NCBI GenBank assembly: GCA_001595385.3 | Contig: LVEI03000001.1 | Span: 124,001-188,000 of the forward strand | Origin: Deltaproteobacteria bacterium GWC2_55_46 | GTDB lineage: Bacteria > Desulfobacterota > GWC2-55-46 | Reading direction: 5' to 3' | DNA length: 64,000 bases | In this document: piece after piece, positions 54,617-63,860 of the stretch | How positions within the stretch are numbered: position 1 is the first letter of the stretch | Layout of the letters: the number at the start of each line of letters is the position of its first letter | Program-made: the position numbers and the translations under genes | The notes under the pieces: generated by a model | The model's input: the letters and a program-made list of their open reading frames with translations, nothing else | Told to the model about the DNA's origin: nothing | Database searches by the model: none

Positions 54617-55720
54617 TCAACACTTCTCTTTTGGTATCCACTCCGGCGCGAACGTAGTTCCGAGCTGGACAAAGCTGGTCGGCAGGTTCCAGTTGGCGCA
54701 TGAGCTGTGATAGCAGTTGGCGCATCCTCTCGGCATGAGCTCCTCGTCGTTTACCGTGGCCCTCATCTGCTGCATCTCCTGAGAGTTCCATGCCTCTACT
54801 GGAGATGAGTATTCTCTTATGTCAAAGAGCTTGTCAGCAGAGGACTGGCACGGCCTCACGAAGCCGTCGCTTCCGATATAAAGGTCCCTCCAGGGGAAGG
54901 GGCAGGGCTTGTGCTTCAGGTTTCCCGCGTCTCCCTCGCCCTGTATTTCAGGGACCTTGAGATTTATATTTTTCTTGCTGGCGATCTCGCCAGCCGCGTT
55001 AAAATACTTCCTTATCATCTCCTGCTTGTTGAGTATTGATTCTCCCGCAAGTTCCTCGTTGAATATCGTCAGGTAGACGACCTTGACCTCCGGGATGCCT
55101 ATTTCGCTGGCGAGCTCCACGAGCCTTGGAAGCTCGTGGATATTCCTGTTCATAGCGGTGAAACAAAAGTTGATGTACGGATAGTCAAGGCCGCGCCTTT
55201 TCTTTTCGGCCACAAGGTTTTTGACGGCTTCTACCTGGCGTACGAAGCTCCCGCCCTTTCTTATATAGTCGTTGGTCTCAGGGCTCGCCCCGTCAAGAGA
55301 AACGGCCATCAGGTCGAGATGGTGCTCGAATATGAGGTCCATTATCTTCGGCAGGGTGCTGCCGTTGGTGACAAAATATTTCCTGAGCTTCGGAAAGCCG
55401 TTCAGGTACCTGAGCACTTCGCCGAGCTTTGGGTGCATCGTCCCTTCTCCCCAGCCGTGGAGAGTAACCTCTTCTGTTTTGGTATAGAAGGGCTCGCAGT
55501 CCATTACCATCTTGACCGGAAGGTCGTTGGTCTTGAAGTCCGTTGCCTCCCTGCCGCACATGATGCACTGAAAATTGCACTTGTTCGTGAGCTCAAAGAC
55601 GATGCGCCTCGGGCTTGACTGGATGATCGTCTTGCCTTCGTGGTATTCCTTGAGGTTGAGATCGCTGTTTGCCTGCTGTTCGCCGGTCAACGGTGTTTTG
55701 AAAAGGCGTTCTGTTTTCAT
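54617..55720 (-). CDS. Radical SAM protein with SPASM-like domain
   Basis: A 367-residue iron-sulfur enzyme. The radical SAM cluster motif is Cys48-x3-Cys52-x2-Cys55 (NKCNFQCIMCGRE). A C-terminal cysteine set (CPFPWRDLYIGSDGFVRPC, then RGCANCYHSSC) is typical of a SPASM auxiliary-cluster domain. Inside a glycan gene cluster such proteins may modify sugars or small molecules. No peptide substrate gene is apparent. GAGGAT precedes the ATG; the next gene follows after 20 bases. Confidence 0.87.
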   Translation of the reverse strand: MKTERLFKTPLTGEQQANSDLNLKEYHEGKTIIQSSPRRIVFELTNKCNFQCIMCGREATDFKTNDLPVKMVMDCEPFYTKTEEVTLHGWGEGTMHPKLGEVLRYLNGFPKLRKYFVTNGSTLPKIMDLIFEHHLDLMAVSLDGASPETNDYIRKGGSFVRQVEAVKNLVAEKKRRGLDYPYINFCFTAMNRNIHELPRLVELASEIGIPEVKVVYLTIFNEELAGESILNKQEMIRKYFNAAGEIASKKNINLKVPEIQGEGDAGNLKHKPCPFPWRDLYIGSDGFVRPCQSSADKLFDIREYSSPVEAWNSQEMQQMRATVNDEELMPRGCANCYHSSCANWNLPTSFVQLGTTFAPEWIPKEKC

Positions 55721-55753
55721 TTGATCCTCGTTTAGGTGATTGAGGCGTTGTTG

Positions 55754-57001
55754 TCAGGGTTCGATCGTCTTTGCCTGCTTCATGCAGTATCTTCGCGTTA
55801 CTATCCTTTTAGCCGTTCCAAGGACGGAGCGCGCCTTGTCCTTTACCGGCAGTTTCATCCAGTTCTTGAAAAGTGAGAAACCCTTTAGCCTTGGGGCCGG
55901 TACCCAAAGGAGCTTCATCGCCATGAGGCGGCCCCATATCGACATCCTTTTCCGGAGCAGGTTGCCCTGTGACTTTACAATGACGCCGGGGTCTATCCTC
56001 CTTAGCTTCAGGTATCCGGCCTCCATTGCTGAGGCTATTATTTTTCTCCCCAGCCCGGTCCTCGCTATCACGAGGGAAAGGCCCGGCTCTTCTGCCGCAG
56101 GCTCTCTGTGCCAGGGGTCGCCGCAGGATATGTCAGAGAACTCCCCTGTGCCGTCCGGGCAGAGATAGCACCGCATAGGCCTGTACTTCTGCAGAAAGCC
56201 CCAGGCCTCTTTGTACGTTAGCCTGGACTCATTTCCGTCCTGACGCACCGCCTGCCACATGCCGGGCCATCCCATGCCCCTGTATCTCAGGCTCTTGAGC
56301 TCTGCCGTCCGGATATTGAATCTTTCGAGGAGGTCTATGGTCCCGAGGGTCGATGGGGTACCGGCGCAGAATATTGATATCGCAAGCCCGGTTTTGGCAT
56401 TAAGCGCAGGGTTTCGCTCCTGGGCCTTACGTAGCGCCGCCACGTCGCATGGCTTTCCTATGAACACTCCAGGGGAGGGTGCTTCCTCTATCGAGCGCAG
56501 TCCTTCGCAAGGGGATGAGGGCGAGTACCTCGACCCTGTCCTCGAAAGGAGATCCTCGCGCGCCCGGCTGAAATACGTCCTGTTCTTCCATGGGTTCCTT
56601 TCATCCACGGCGCCATGCAGAACGCCGCTCATGCCTGATTTTTCGACGCAAAAGAGGGCGAGGGCGGTGGCGGCCCCGCCCGATGAGCCTCTGTAGCGAA
56701 TCTCAGGGTCGGCGGCGTGCCCCTCCCAGACCTCCAGTACCGGTCCCCAGCCTTTTCCCAGTTCCTTTATCGCCTCTTGATGCCACTTGCCGTGAGAGGA
56801 ATCGGCTCCAGGGCAGACCTCCACGCATTCTCCGCAATTGCTGCAACCGGTATCTATCCGCGGCCTTATGCCGTCGTGGACGATATCGACAAGTTTTACT
56901 TTGCCTTCTTTGCAGGCGTATGCGCAGGCGCCGCATCCAAGGCAGAGCCGCCAGGAGGCTATATCCTCTACGTTTCTGAATCGCATTTTTGAAGTCGGCA
57001 C
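55754..57001 (-). CDS. FrhB-family (coenzyme F420 hydrogenase beta-type) iron-sulfur protein
   Basis: A 415-residue flavo-iron-sulfur protein. The N-terminus has two 4Fe-4S motifs (CLGCGACAYACKEG and CSNCGECVEVCPGA). FrhB_N/FrhB_C-like regions follow (YRGSSGGAATALALF, FIGKPCDVAALRKAQ, SLRYRGMGWPGMW, CYLCPDGTGEFSDISCGD). Such FrhB homologs are frequent in exopolysaccharide clusters beside pyruvyltransferases, as here, and are not evidence for F420. The start is GTG 57001 or the ATG at 56986; neither has a strong ribosome site. Confidence 0.86.
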   Translation of the reverse strand: MPTSKMRFRNVEDIASWRLCLGCGACAYACKEGKVKLVDIVHDGIRPRIDTGCSNCGECVEVCPGADSSHGKWHQEAIKELGKGWGPVLEVWEGHAADPEIRYRGSSGGAATALALFCVEKSGMSGVLHGAVDERNPWKNRTYFSRAREDLLSRTGSRYSPSSPCEGLRSIEEAPSPGVFIGKPCDVAALRKAQERNPALNAKTGLAISIFCAGTPSTLGTIDLLERFNIRTAELKSLRYRGMGWPGMWQAVRQDGNESRLTYKEAWGFLQKYRPMRCYLCPDGTGEFSDISCGDPWHREPAAEEPGLSLVIARTGLGRKIIASAMEAGYLKLRRIDPGVIVKSQGNLLRKRMSIWGRLMAMKLLWVPAPRLKGFSLFKNWMKLPVKDKARSVLGTAKRIVTRRYCMKQAKTIEP

Positions 57002-57040
57002 GTGGGGCCTATGTTTGCTTTGATAGACGAGTTGATACGG

Positions 57041-57877
57041 TCATGCCTTGGGAAAGTACTTGAGCCCGAGCACTTTGAAGAGTTTTCTTTTGAGCCTTGC
57101 TCTCAAGCCGATGAAGTCATAAGGGTCGATGGAATATTCCTGGAGCTTCTGCGCGCTGCTCCGGAGCCTCCTTGTCCAATCCTCTTTTGTGCTTACGCCG
57201 TACTGAGAGGCTGAAAGGGGCATGGCCCTTCTAAGGTCTTCGTCTGTCTTTATGCCGGTGTGCTCTGCCCTGGGGTCGTCCATGTGCTCCTGGTACAGGA
57301 CGGGATAGTACCAGCCTATGATGTAGCCCTTTGCAGCGGCCCTCATGCACCATGTGGTAAAGGTCTCCCTGGGCTTAATCAAGCCGATGTCGTCGATGAC
57401 CTTGCGCTTCATGAGATAGCCGGAGCCTTCAAGCCAGCAGTTCCGAAGGAGCATATGCGGCCCGAAGGCCTGGATTTTTTTAGCGGCTATCGTTACGTTA
57501 AAGTCCTCGGGAGGGAACCTCCAGCAGCCGATAAGGCCCGCTTCCTGGATATCGCTGTGTGCCTTTTGAAGCTTCTCGACCCATCTCGCCGGCATGAGGC
57601 AGTCGTCGTCGACCTTGCTAAGGAGATCCGCGTCAGACGAGTTTTCCCAGAACCAGTTGGTAGGGCCTCGCAGCCTGTCGTTGGTCCTGTTGTAGATTAT
57701 CTTCTCTATCGCATGATGTTCCTCGAAGCCTTTGAGCACGGCCAGGGTCTCATCCGTTGAGGCGTTGTCCCAGACGACTATTTTCCCGTTTGAAGGCATC
57801 GTCTCGCAAAGCCTGCCGAGAGAGAGCTTCGTGTAAGCTGGCCTGTTGTGCGTTATCATCAGCACTTTTATCTTCAT
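57041..57877 (-). CDS. Family 2 glycosyltransferase
   Basis: A 278-residue GT-A type enzyme starting VLMITHNRPAYTKLSLGRL, with IVVWDNASTDETLAVL and the acidic metal motif LLSKVDDDCLMPARW. The ATG overlaps the stop of the flippase gene (ATGA), so I start it at 57877; the longer open frame is inside the flippase gene. Substrate unknown. Confidence 0.87.
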   Translation of the reverse strand: MKIKVLMITHNRPAYTKLSLGRLCETMPSNGKIVVWDNASTDETLAVLKGFEEHHAIEKIIYNRTNDRLRGPTNWFWENSSDADLLSKVDDDCLMPARWVEKLQKAHSDIQEAGLIGCWRFPPEDFNVTIAAKKIQAFGPHMLLRNCWLEGSGYLMKRKVIDDIGLIKPRETFTTWCMRAAAKGYIIGWYYPVLYQEHMDDPRAEHTGIKTDEDLRRAMPLSASQYGVSTKEDWTRRLRSSAQKLQEYSIDPYDFIGLRARLKRKLFKVLGLKYFPKA

Positions 57878-59331
57878 ATCCTTCCCTTCACAAGCTTGAA
57901 CGCTTCGCTTATCTCCGGTACCTTCAGCACCTTTACAGCGATGAGCAGGTAGCTTGCAGCCCCTAAGGCGATAAGCACGGCAAGGGCTGATTCCATCTGA
58001 AGGTGGAAAGAGCTTGCGTTCAATACCCTGAAGCCCTGGAGGACCAGGACCATTACGGCGGAGCACGCGGCAGAAGGGGCAAGGGCCTTCATGAACTCAA
58101 ACGCCCCGACGCCAATAAGCCTGTTCGCGAAGTACTGTCCTATGATGAATACGGGCACCGAGACTATTATATAGGCGAAGATAAGCCCAAATAGACCCCA
58201 GCGTATGCCGACCAGGAAGGCCATTATCACGAGGGCCGAGGTGAATAGCCCGACTTTAAGGGTCAAGTCAGGCCTCCCCTGCGAATTGTAGATTATCCCG
58301 CCGGTGGTGCCTATCGACTGGAGAGCCCCAACGACGCACAGGAGCTTCAAGGGGAGGACCGCCTGTGCCCACTGCGCGCCGTAGACTGAAAGTATGAACT
58401 CTTCGGATACCATGAAAAGGCCTGTCATCATCGGGAAGGTTATAAGTGATATCGTCCTTACCACTTTGAGGTACACAGCCCTGGTCCTGGCCATGTCGTC
58501 CTGAATGCTCGAGAAGACAGGATACAGGACTCTGCCAATGGACCACGATATCAGCTGCAACGGCTTGAGCATCAGGTTGTAGGCGACAGAGTAGAAGCCG
58601 AGCGTCTGCGTTCCAAGGTACTTGCCTATTATGAGGTTATCCAGATTCCTCGCGAAGTAGTTAAGGAAGTTGAAGGCCAGCAGGTTTGAGCTGAACCCGA
58701 AAAGGTCGTTGAAGCATTTTCTTACTATCCTGAACCTTGGACGCCATCGGACGATCTTCCAGATAAAAGGTGTAATGAGAGGCTGGGAGATTATCTTTCC
58801 AAGTACCATGCTCCATACACCGGCTCCTGAAAGGGCGAGTAAGACCGATATGGCCCCTGATAAGGCGTTGCCGGATAGTGTTACTATCGATAGTTTTTTA
58901 AACTCAAGTCTCTTTGCCAGGATGGTCGTGTGTATCGAGGTAAAAGGGCTTAATATGAAGCCAAGCGCTGATACATAGAGGATGCCCTTCAAGACCGGTT
59001 CATCGTAAAACGAGGCGACGAACGGAGCCGCCATGGCAAGCAGTAAGGCGATGCCCGCTCCTGCGATGAGACTCACGGAAAAAGAGGTAGAAAGGTAGTC
59101 GTCATCTATATTTTGCCTCTGGATTATGGCCGCCCCCATCCCGAGGTCCTGGAAGAGGGTGATTATGCCTGTAAAAACGGCTGATATCGCGACGATCCCG
59201 AAGTCCTCCGGCGCAAGGAGCCTCGCCAGTATAATCGTAACCGCGAAGGTCACGGCCTGAGAGGCGACATTGGAGGAGATCGACCAGAAGCTTCCGCTGA
59301 TTATCTTCTGTTTGAGCTCTGTCTTGTTCAC
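57874..59331 (-). CDS. Wzx-type oligosaccharide flippase (MOP superfamily)
   Basis: A 485-residue inner-membrane protein with about 12-14 hydrophobic segments. Its N-terminus is typical of the WzxC/polysaccharide exporter group (SGSFWSISSNVASQAVTFAV, ILARLLAPEDFGIVAISAVF). Predicted to flip lipid-linked glycan units to the periplasmic face. It starts at GTG 59331 overlapping the stop of the glycosyltransferase gene (GTGA), and its own stop overlaps the next ATG, so translation is coupled on both sides. Confidence 0.9.
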   Translation of the reverse strand: MNKTELKQKIISGSFWSISSNVASQAVTFAVTIILARLLAPEDFGIVAISAVFTGIITLFQDLGMGAAIIQRQNIDDDYLSTSFSVSLIAGAGIALLLAMAAPFVASFYDEPVLKGILYVSALGFILSPFTSIHTTILAKRLEFKKLSIVTLSGNALSGAISVLLALSGAGVWSMVLGKIISQPLITPFIWKIVRWRPRFRIVRKCFNDLFGFSSNLLAFNFLNYFARNLDNLIIGKYLGTQTLGFYSVAYNLMLKPLQLISWSIGRVLYPVFSSIQDDMARTRAVYLKVVRTISLITFPMMTGLFMVSEEFILSVYGAQWAQAVLPLKLLCVVGALQSIGTTGGIIYNSQGRPDLTLKVGLFTSALVIMAFLVGIRWGLFGLIFAYIIVSVPVFIIGQYFANRLIGVGAFEFMKALAPSAACSAVMVLVLQGFRVLNASSFHLQMESALAVLIALGAASYLLIAVKVLKVPEISEAFKLVKGRI

Positions 59332-60560
59332 CTGGACGCCGCTGCCGGGGAGAAGACCTCCCTGTAATAATCTTTAAGGGTCACGGCGATATTCTCCCAG
59401 CTGAAAAGTTCTTTTACACGCTCGCGTCCAGCCTCAAAGAGGCGCGCCCTGAGCGCCGGGTCCGTTACCATGCGCTCTATCGCCGCCGCGAGCTGTATTG
59501 GGTCGCCCGGTTCTACGAGGAGCCCGGATACGCCGTCCTCGACTATCTCAGGGACGCCTCCCACCCTGGTCGCTATGACAGGGAGGCCGCAGGCCATAGC
59601 CTCGGCCACAGGCATACCGAAGGTTTCATAGTACGACGCGTTGATGAATATGCTCGACTCGGAGTATTTAGCAAGCATCTCGGAGTGGCTCACATGACCT
59701 GAAAAAAAGACCCTCTGAGCCTGTTCGGGGGCTATCATCGCCAGTATCCTTTCCTTATAGCTCCCTGGGTAAAAGGCGCCGAGAGACTTGAGCAGTACGC
59801 TATCTGACAGGTCGATCAGGAACTCCTTCGGTGTTATCCTCTCCTGGCCGACCAGATGCAACTCGAGTCCAGGTAGCCTTGGCGCGAGCATATTGAATGC
59901 ATCTATCACGACGTGCAGGCCTTTTTCCGGTGTTATCCTGCCGACGCATATAAGTTTTGCTCCGCCGTCCTCTGCCATGACCTGGCTGAAACGGCCATAG
60001 TCAACCCCGTTGTGCAGCGTCTTGAATCTAGAGGAAAATTCAGGAAATGCCTGACTTGCCTTTTTTGTCAAGTAATCGCTGCAACAAACAACGAGGTCCG
60101 CGCGCTTGACCCTCTTTCCGATCTGTGTTCTGTCCAGCTGGGGGATCCATTCACTGTGAGTATGAAAAACGACTCTGGTATCAGGATTAAGCGCTTTTAT
60201 AACCGGCAGGAACTGCGTGAAGTTATTTATATGCACGATCTCGAAGCCCTCTTTTCTTATGTCGAGGGCGAGCTGAAGCATGAAAAAAGGATAGTAGATG
60301 GCTGAATTGAAAAAAGGCTTTTTAATGCTGTATAAAGGCGCGAGCTTCCCGGTGAACCTGCGCAGAGTCATATCCGGCCATACAGAAAGCCTCCGTACCT
60401 TTATGCCGGGAGGGAAATCGGGAGAGCCGCCCTTGCTCGTGTATACCGTAATATCGAATTCTGTAGAGAGCCTCTTTGCAAGTTCCAGGATTATGATGCT
60501 TATCGAACTCTTGAAATGCGCGTCAAGCGGGTTGGTAACAAAAGCGAGTTTTGGTCTCAT
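59328..60560 (-). CDS. Family 4 (GT-B) glycosyltransferase
   Basis: A 410-residue GT-B enzyme. The N-terminal domain begins LAFVTNPLDAHFKSS. The C-terminal nucleotide-sugar domain has LICVGRITPEKGLHVVIDAF, the E-x7-E type segment FINASYYETFGMPVAEAMAC and PVIATRVGGVPEIV. The sugar is unknown. Three bases separate it from the pyruvyltransferase gene upstream, and its stop overlaps the flippase start. Confidence 0.92.
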   Translation of the reverse strand: MRPKLAFVTNPLDAHFKSSISIIILELAKRLSTEFDITVYTSKGGSPDFPPGIKVRRLSVWPDMTLRRFTGKLAPLYSIKKPFFNSAIYYPFFMLQLALDIRKEGFEIVHINNFTQFLPVIKALNPDTRVVFHTHSEWIPQLDRTQIGKRVKRADLVVCCSDYLTKKASQAFPEFSSRFKTLHNGVDYGRFSQVMAEDGGAKLICVGRITPEKGLHVVIDAFNMLAPRLPGLELHLVGQERITPKEFLIDLSDSVLLKSLGAFYPGSYKERILAMIAPEQAQRVFFSGHVSHSEMLAKYSESSIFINASYYETFGMPVAEAMACGLPVIATRVGGVPEIVEDGVSGLLVEPGDPIQLAAAIERMVTDPALRARLFEAGRERVKELFSWENIAVTLKDYYREVFSPAAASR

Positions 60561-60563
60561 TAC

Positions 60564-61874
60564 TCACCCGCGACCGAGGCCCATGCTCTCGAACAGATTA
60601 AGGACGGTCTCCTTGACATATGGCATCTCCCCTTTCAGTTTTTTTGCGATCTCGGCTCTTTCCTCGAATGCCTTGTCTACGACCCTCAGGACGCCGTCGG
60701 AATCGAGTGTGCACGGGTCTGCCACATAGCCCTCTACTCCTATGGATTCCATTACCCCGATGAACTTTCTGCTGTACGCAATCGGGACGGCAGGCACGCC
60801 CTGTGAGAGCGCGGCTATGCAGGCGTGCATCCTTGAGCCTATGAAGAAACCGCATTTGCCGATCATGTGCTTTATCTCGCCCTGGTCGTACTCGCCGGAC
60901 AGTAGCGACAGCCTACCGCCGTAAGAGGCCTTAAGCTCTTCGTATACCGTTGCGCATGCCTCGGAATCGCTCTCCCTGTGACCGCCAAAGACGTGCGGGA
61001 TGAGTATGATATTTGCGCGTTTTTTCATGATGAGGAAGTCTATTATCTCGCCTATCAACCGCTTGTAGTCTACCTTGAGGCCGAACATGTTATTCATGCT
61101 GTAGCCGCCTATGTAAAGCAGCCCGCTGACGTTCAGCCCAACCGTGCATGTTGCCTGCTCCGCGCCGTCAAGTTCCGTCCCTTCGACTGATATGCGTTCC
61201 GGCTTTACCGGGTCCACGACAAAGCCCATATCAAAGCAGAAACGCACCTTTTCGCTATCCCCTCGTAAACCGATAAGCGCACGGACATCGGTCAATCCGT
61301 CCCGGTCCCTCGAATAGGCCGCGAATGAGTTTTGCAGTATGAACTTCGCCACGGCCTTTGTAACGCCCATCTTGAACGGCCCGAAGGTCTGGGGGAGCTG
61401 AACAAGGGGCTTTCCCATGAGGATGACGAGTATCTGCGGGAGGCAGACATAGAAGAAGCGTCCGAACCCGTAGATGTCGCTGAAGCTATCCCCGCCAGCG
61501 ATAGACGCCGCGACGTCAGCCGAATCAAGTTCCATCAAGGTGCTGTTGCCTGCTATCAGCTTCGCTCTAAGCCTCCTGAAAGGGATGACCCTCGCGGCAG
61601 CCGCAAGTACTATAAGGAGCGCGATATTGTTGGGCAGGAAGAGCTTTTTTGAGAATCGGATGTTGACCAGTTTTACAAGGATATCCCTGCCGTTGACTAC
61701 GAGGTTATAAAATTCGCCTCTTTTGGCGTAATCAAGGATGGCGATATCGGCATCAGGGCGCCACTGCTTGACGCATTTTATGGCCCCGGCTGCGAGCGCG
61801 CCTACGCCCATGTTCCTGGTATTGAAAGACGCACCCAGGAGAAATACCTTGGGCTGATCTGATGGTTTTCTCAT
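60564..61874 (-). CDS. Polysaccharide pyruvyl transferase family protein
   Basis: A 436-residue protein of the CsaB/WcaK type, which adds pyruvate ketals to surface glycans. Typical features are the N-terminal GASFNTRNMGVGALAAG, the central VQLPQTFGPFKMGVTKAVAK and SYAFDMGFVVDP-like region (CFDMGFVVDP), and the C-terminal FIGSRMHACIAALSQGVPAV. It sits between the asparagine synthase and the family 4 glycosyltransferase, and FrhB-type proteins such as the one at 55754 are common companions. Confidence 0.88.
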   Translation of the reverse strand: MRKPSDQPKVFLLGASFNTRNMGVGALAAGAIKCVKQWRPDADIAILDYAKRGEFYNLVVNGRDILVKLVNIRFSKKLFLPNNIALLIVLAAAARVIPFRRLRAKLIAGNSTLMELDSADVAASIAGGDSFSDIYGFGRFFYVCLPQILVILMGKPLVQLPQTFGPFKMGVTKAVAKFILQNSFAAYSRDRDGLTDVRALIGLRGDSEKVRFCFDMGFVVDPVKPERISVEGTELDGAEQATCTVGLNVSGLLYIGGYSMNNMFGLKVDYKRLIGEIIDFLIMKKRANIILIPHVFGGHRESDSEACATVYEELKASYGGRLSLLSGEYDQGEIKHMIGKCGFFIGSRMHACIAALSQGVPAVPIAYSRKFIGVMESIGVEGYVADPCTLDSDGVLRVVDKAFEERAEIAKKLKGEMPYVKETVLNLFESMGLGRG

Positions 61875-61940
61875 TAAATTGAAGGTGGTTTATGTTTTTT
61901 TCAGGTACTGAAGAGTTCTGATTTGGATGAGGTTGTTTTT

Positions 61941-63857
61941 TTATGTATAACTTGGCTTGCCGACTGGCGCCCTTGATATGAAGAGCCTGTGCCATATCTC
62001 GAAGTTTATCAACGGGAATATCATCCTGTTGTTGTCCTCCCTGCCGCTTAAGTGGGCTTCGACGATCTTCCTTACCACACCCTTGTCAAAAAGGCCGTGT
62101 GAGAGCGACCCGTCAGAGCAAAGGAGCTCTATCGTAAAATCCTTAAGTTCACCGCGTATCCAGCCTGATATGGGGGTAGGGAAGCCCTCTTTCTTACGAT
62201 AGATTATCTCTTTAGGAAGGAGCCTTTCGAGCGCCTTTTTGAGTATATATTTTGTCACCAGGCGTTTTACCTTGAGCCTGGCCGGCACCTGGAACGCCAG
62301 TTCCACAAATGTGTAATCAAGGAAAGGGACCCTGGCCTCTATGGAAGTCGCCATCCCCATCTTGTCCTTTTTCATGAGGAGGTCATCCGGGAGCCAAACG
62401 TTCGTATCCAGCGTAAGGATCTTGTCTATGTTGTCCATGCCCTGTATGTCAGGCAGAAAACGTTCGAATATGTCGGAGAAGGTGTTTTTTAACCCGCTAT
62501 GGTCATTAAGGAGGCCTTGCTTCATCTCCTCAGTGAATACCGTGTGCCAGGACATGTACCTGCCGCTGAAGTCCGGTATCGACATAGAGCGGTGGCCTTT
62601 TTTGAGGAGCGGAGCGCCGGGCAGCATATGTATCAGTCTTTTTAATATCGTATCCCTCATCAGCCCTGGCATCAGGAGGTAATACCCGGAGAGGACCTCG
62701 CCCCAGTGGCGGTTGTACCCGGCAAAGAGCTCATCCGAGCCTTCTCCTGTAAGGAGCACAGTCACCCCGTTCTCCTTTGCCAGCCTCGACACGAAATAAA
62801 GGGGTATGGAGGCGGGCTCGCCTATTGGCTCGTCCTGGTGCCAGATGGCCTTAGGCAGGAAGTCGAGGAACTTTTCGGCGGTGACTACGACCTCTCTGTA
62901 ATTACTCTCAAAGTGCCTGGCCGCTTTTCTCGAATACCTGAACTCTGAGACGCTGTCATCGCCTGATGCGCTGTACCCGACTGTGAAAGAGGGAACGGGC
63001 TTGCCTGCAAGCTCGGTCATGAGCCCAAGTATGGCGCTGGAATCGAGCCCTCCGCTAAGGAGCGCTCCGACCGGCACGTCGCTCTGCATCCGTTTTTTTA
63101 CAGACTCCTTCAACGCGGAGTAGATATGTCCGGCCAGGTCCTCCTCTTCGGCCTTGACCATGAACTTCGAGAGGGCCGTATCTTTCTTTAATCCCCAGTA
63201 CCTTTCGACGCGCGCCTGCCCATTCCGTACGGTCATCATATGTCCTGGCTGTAGCTTCTGTATTCCGTCGAACATCGTCCTCGGCCCAGGCACGTAATGG
63301 AGCGTGAGAAAGTTGGATAGCGCCTGCATATCCACGCCCCTCGGGACTTCAGGGTCTTCGAGCAGGGACTTTATCTCGGAGGCGAATGAGATGGCCCTGC
63401 TGTCGATATGGTAGTAAAGTGGCTTTATGCCGAGCCTGTCTCGCACGAGAGTCAGCTCTCTTTTTTTCGTGTCCCATACCGCTATCGCGAACATCCCGTT
63501 GAACCGCGAGGCAAACTCCGCACCGTATTCCTCGTACGCGTGTACGATGACCTCGGTATCCGAGGAAGACCTGAAGGAGTGTCCTGCCTTCCTCAGCTCA
63601 TCCCTAAGCTCGATATAGTTGTATATCTCGCCGTTAAAGACCACGGCCACGGTAGAGTCCTCGTTCATCATGGGCTGATGCCCCAGGGGCGAGAGGTCGA
63701 GTATGCTGAGCCTTCTATGCCCCAGTCCAAGCGGGCCGTCCAGAAAAGTGCCCCTGTCGTCAGGCCCCCTGTGCTCCATGATGTCTGTCATGGCGTCGAT
63801 TCTGCCCTGTGAGGCAGGTGCTCCGTTAAAGTTCAGTTTTCCGCAGATACCGCACAT
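61941..63857 (-). CDS. asnB: Glutamine-hydrolysing asparagine synthase
   Basis: A 638-residue two-domain enzyme. The N-terminal Ntn glutaminase has catalytic Cys2 (MCGICGKLNFNG), LGHRRLSILDLSPLGHQP and NGEIYN. The C-terminal synthetase domain has the PP-loop LLSGGLDSSAILGL and LTGEGSDELFAGYNRHW. AsnB homologs in glycan clusters often amidate sugar carboxylates, which would suit the uronic acid made by the UDP-sugar dehydrogenase; plain asparagine synthesis is also possible. The ATG lies three bases after the preceding gene's TAA. Confidence 0.92.
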   Translation of the reverse strand: MCGICGKLNFNGAPASQGRIDAMTDIMEHRGPDDRGTFLDGPLGLGHRRLSILDLSPLGHQPMMNEDSTVAVVFNGEIYNYIELRDELRKAGHSFRSSSDTEVIVHAYEEYGAEFASRFNGMFAIAVWDTKKRELTLVRDRLGIKPLYYHIDSRAISFASEIKSLLEDPEVPRGVDMQALSNFLTLHYVPGPRTMFDGIQKLQPGHMMTVRNGQARVERYWGLKKDTALSKFMVKAEEEDLAGHIYSALKESVKKRMQSDVPVGALLSGGLDSSAILGLMTELAGKPVPSFTVGYSASGDDSVSEFRYSRKAARHFESNYREVVVTAEKFLDFLPKAIWHQDEPIGEPASIPLYFVSRLAKENGVTVLLTGEGSDELFAGYNRHWGEVLSGYYLLMPGLMRDTILKRLIHMLPGAPLLKKGHRSMSIPDFSGRYMSWHTVFTEEMKQGLLNDHSGLKNTFSDIFERFLPDIQGMDNIDKILTLDTNVWLPDDLLMKKDKMGMATSIEARVPFLDYTFVELAFQVPARLKVKRLVTKYILKKALERLLPKEIIYRKKEGFPTPISGWIRGELKDFTIELLCSDGSLSHGLFDKGVVRKIVEAHLSGREDNNRMIFPLINFEIWHRLFISRAPVGKPSYT

Positions 63858-63860
63858 TTT

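Noticed and set aside
55754-57001. Evidence for coenzyme F420 metabolism
   Set aside because: FrhB homologs are common in polysaccharide clusters of organisms without F420, and no F420 biosynthesis gene is present.
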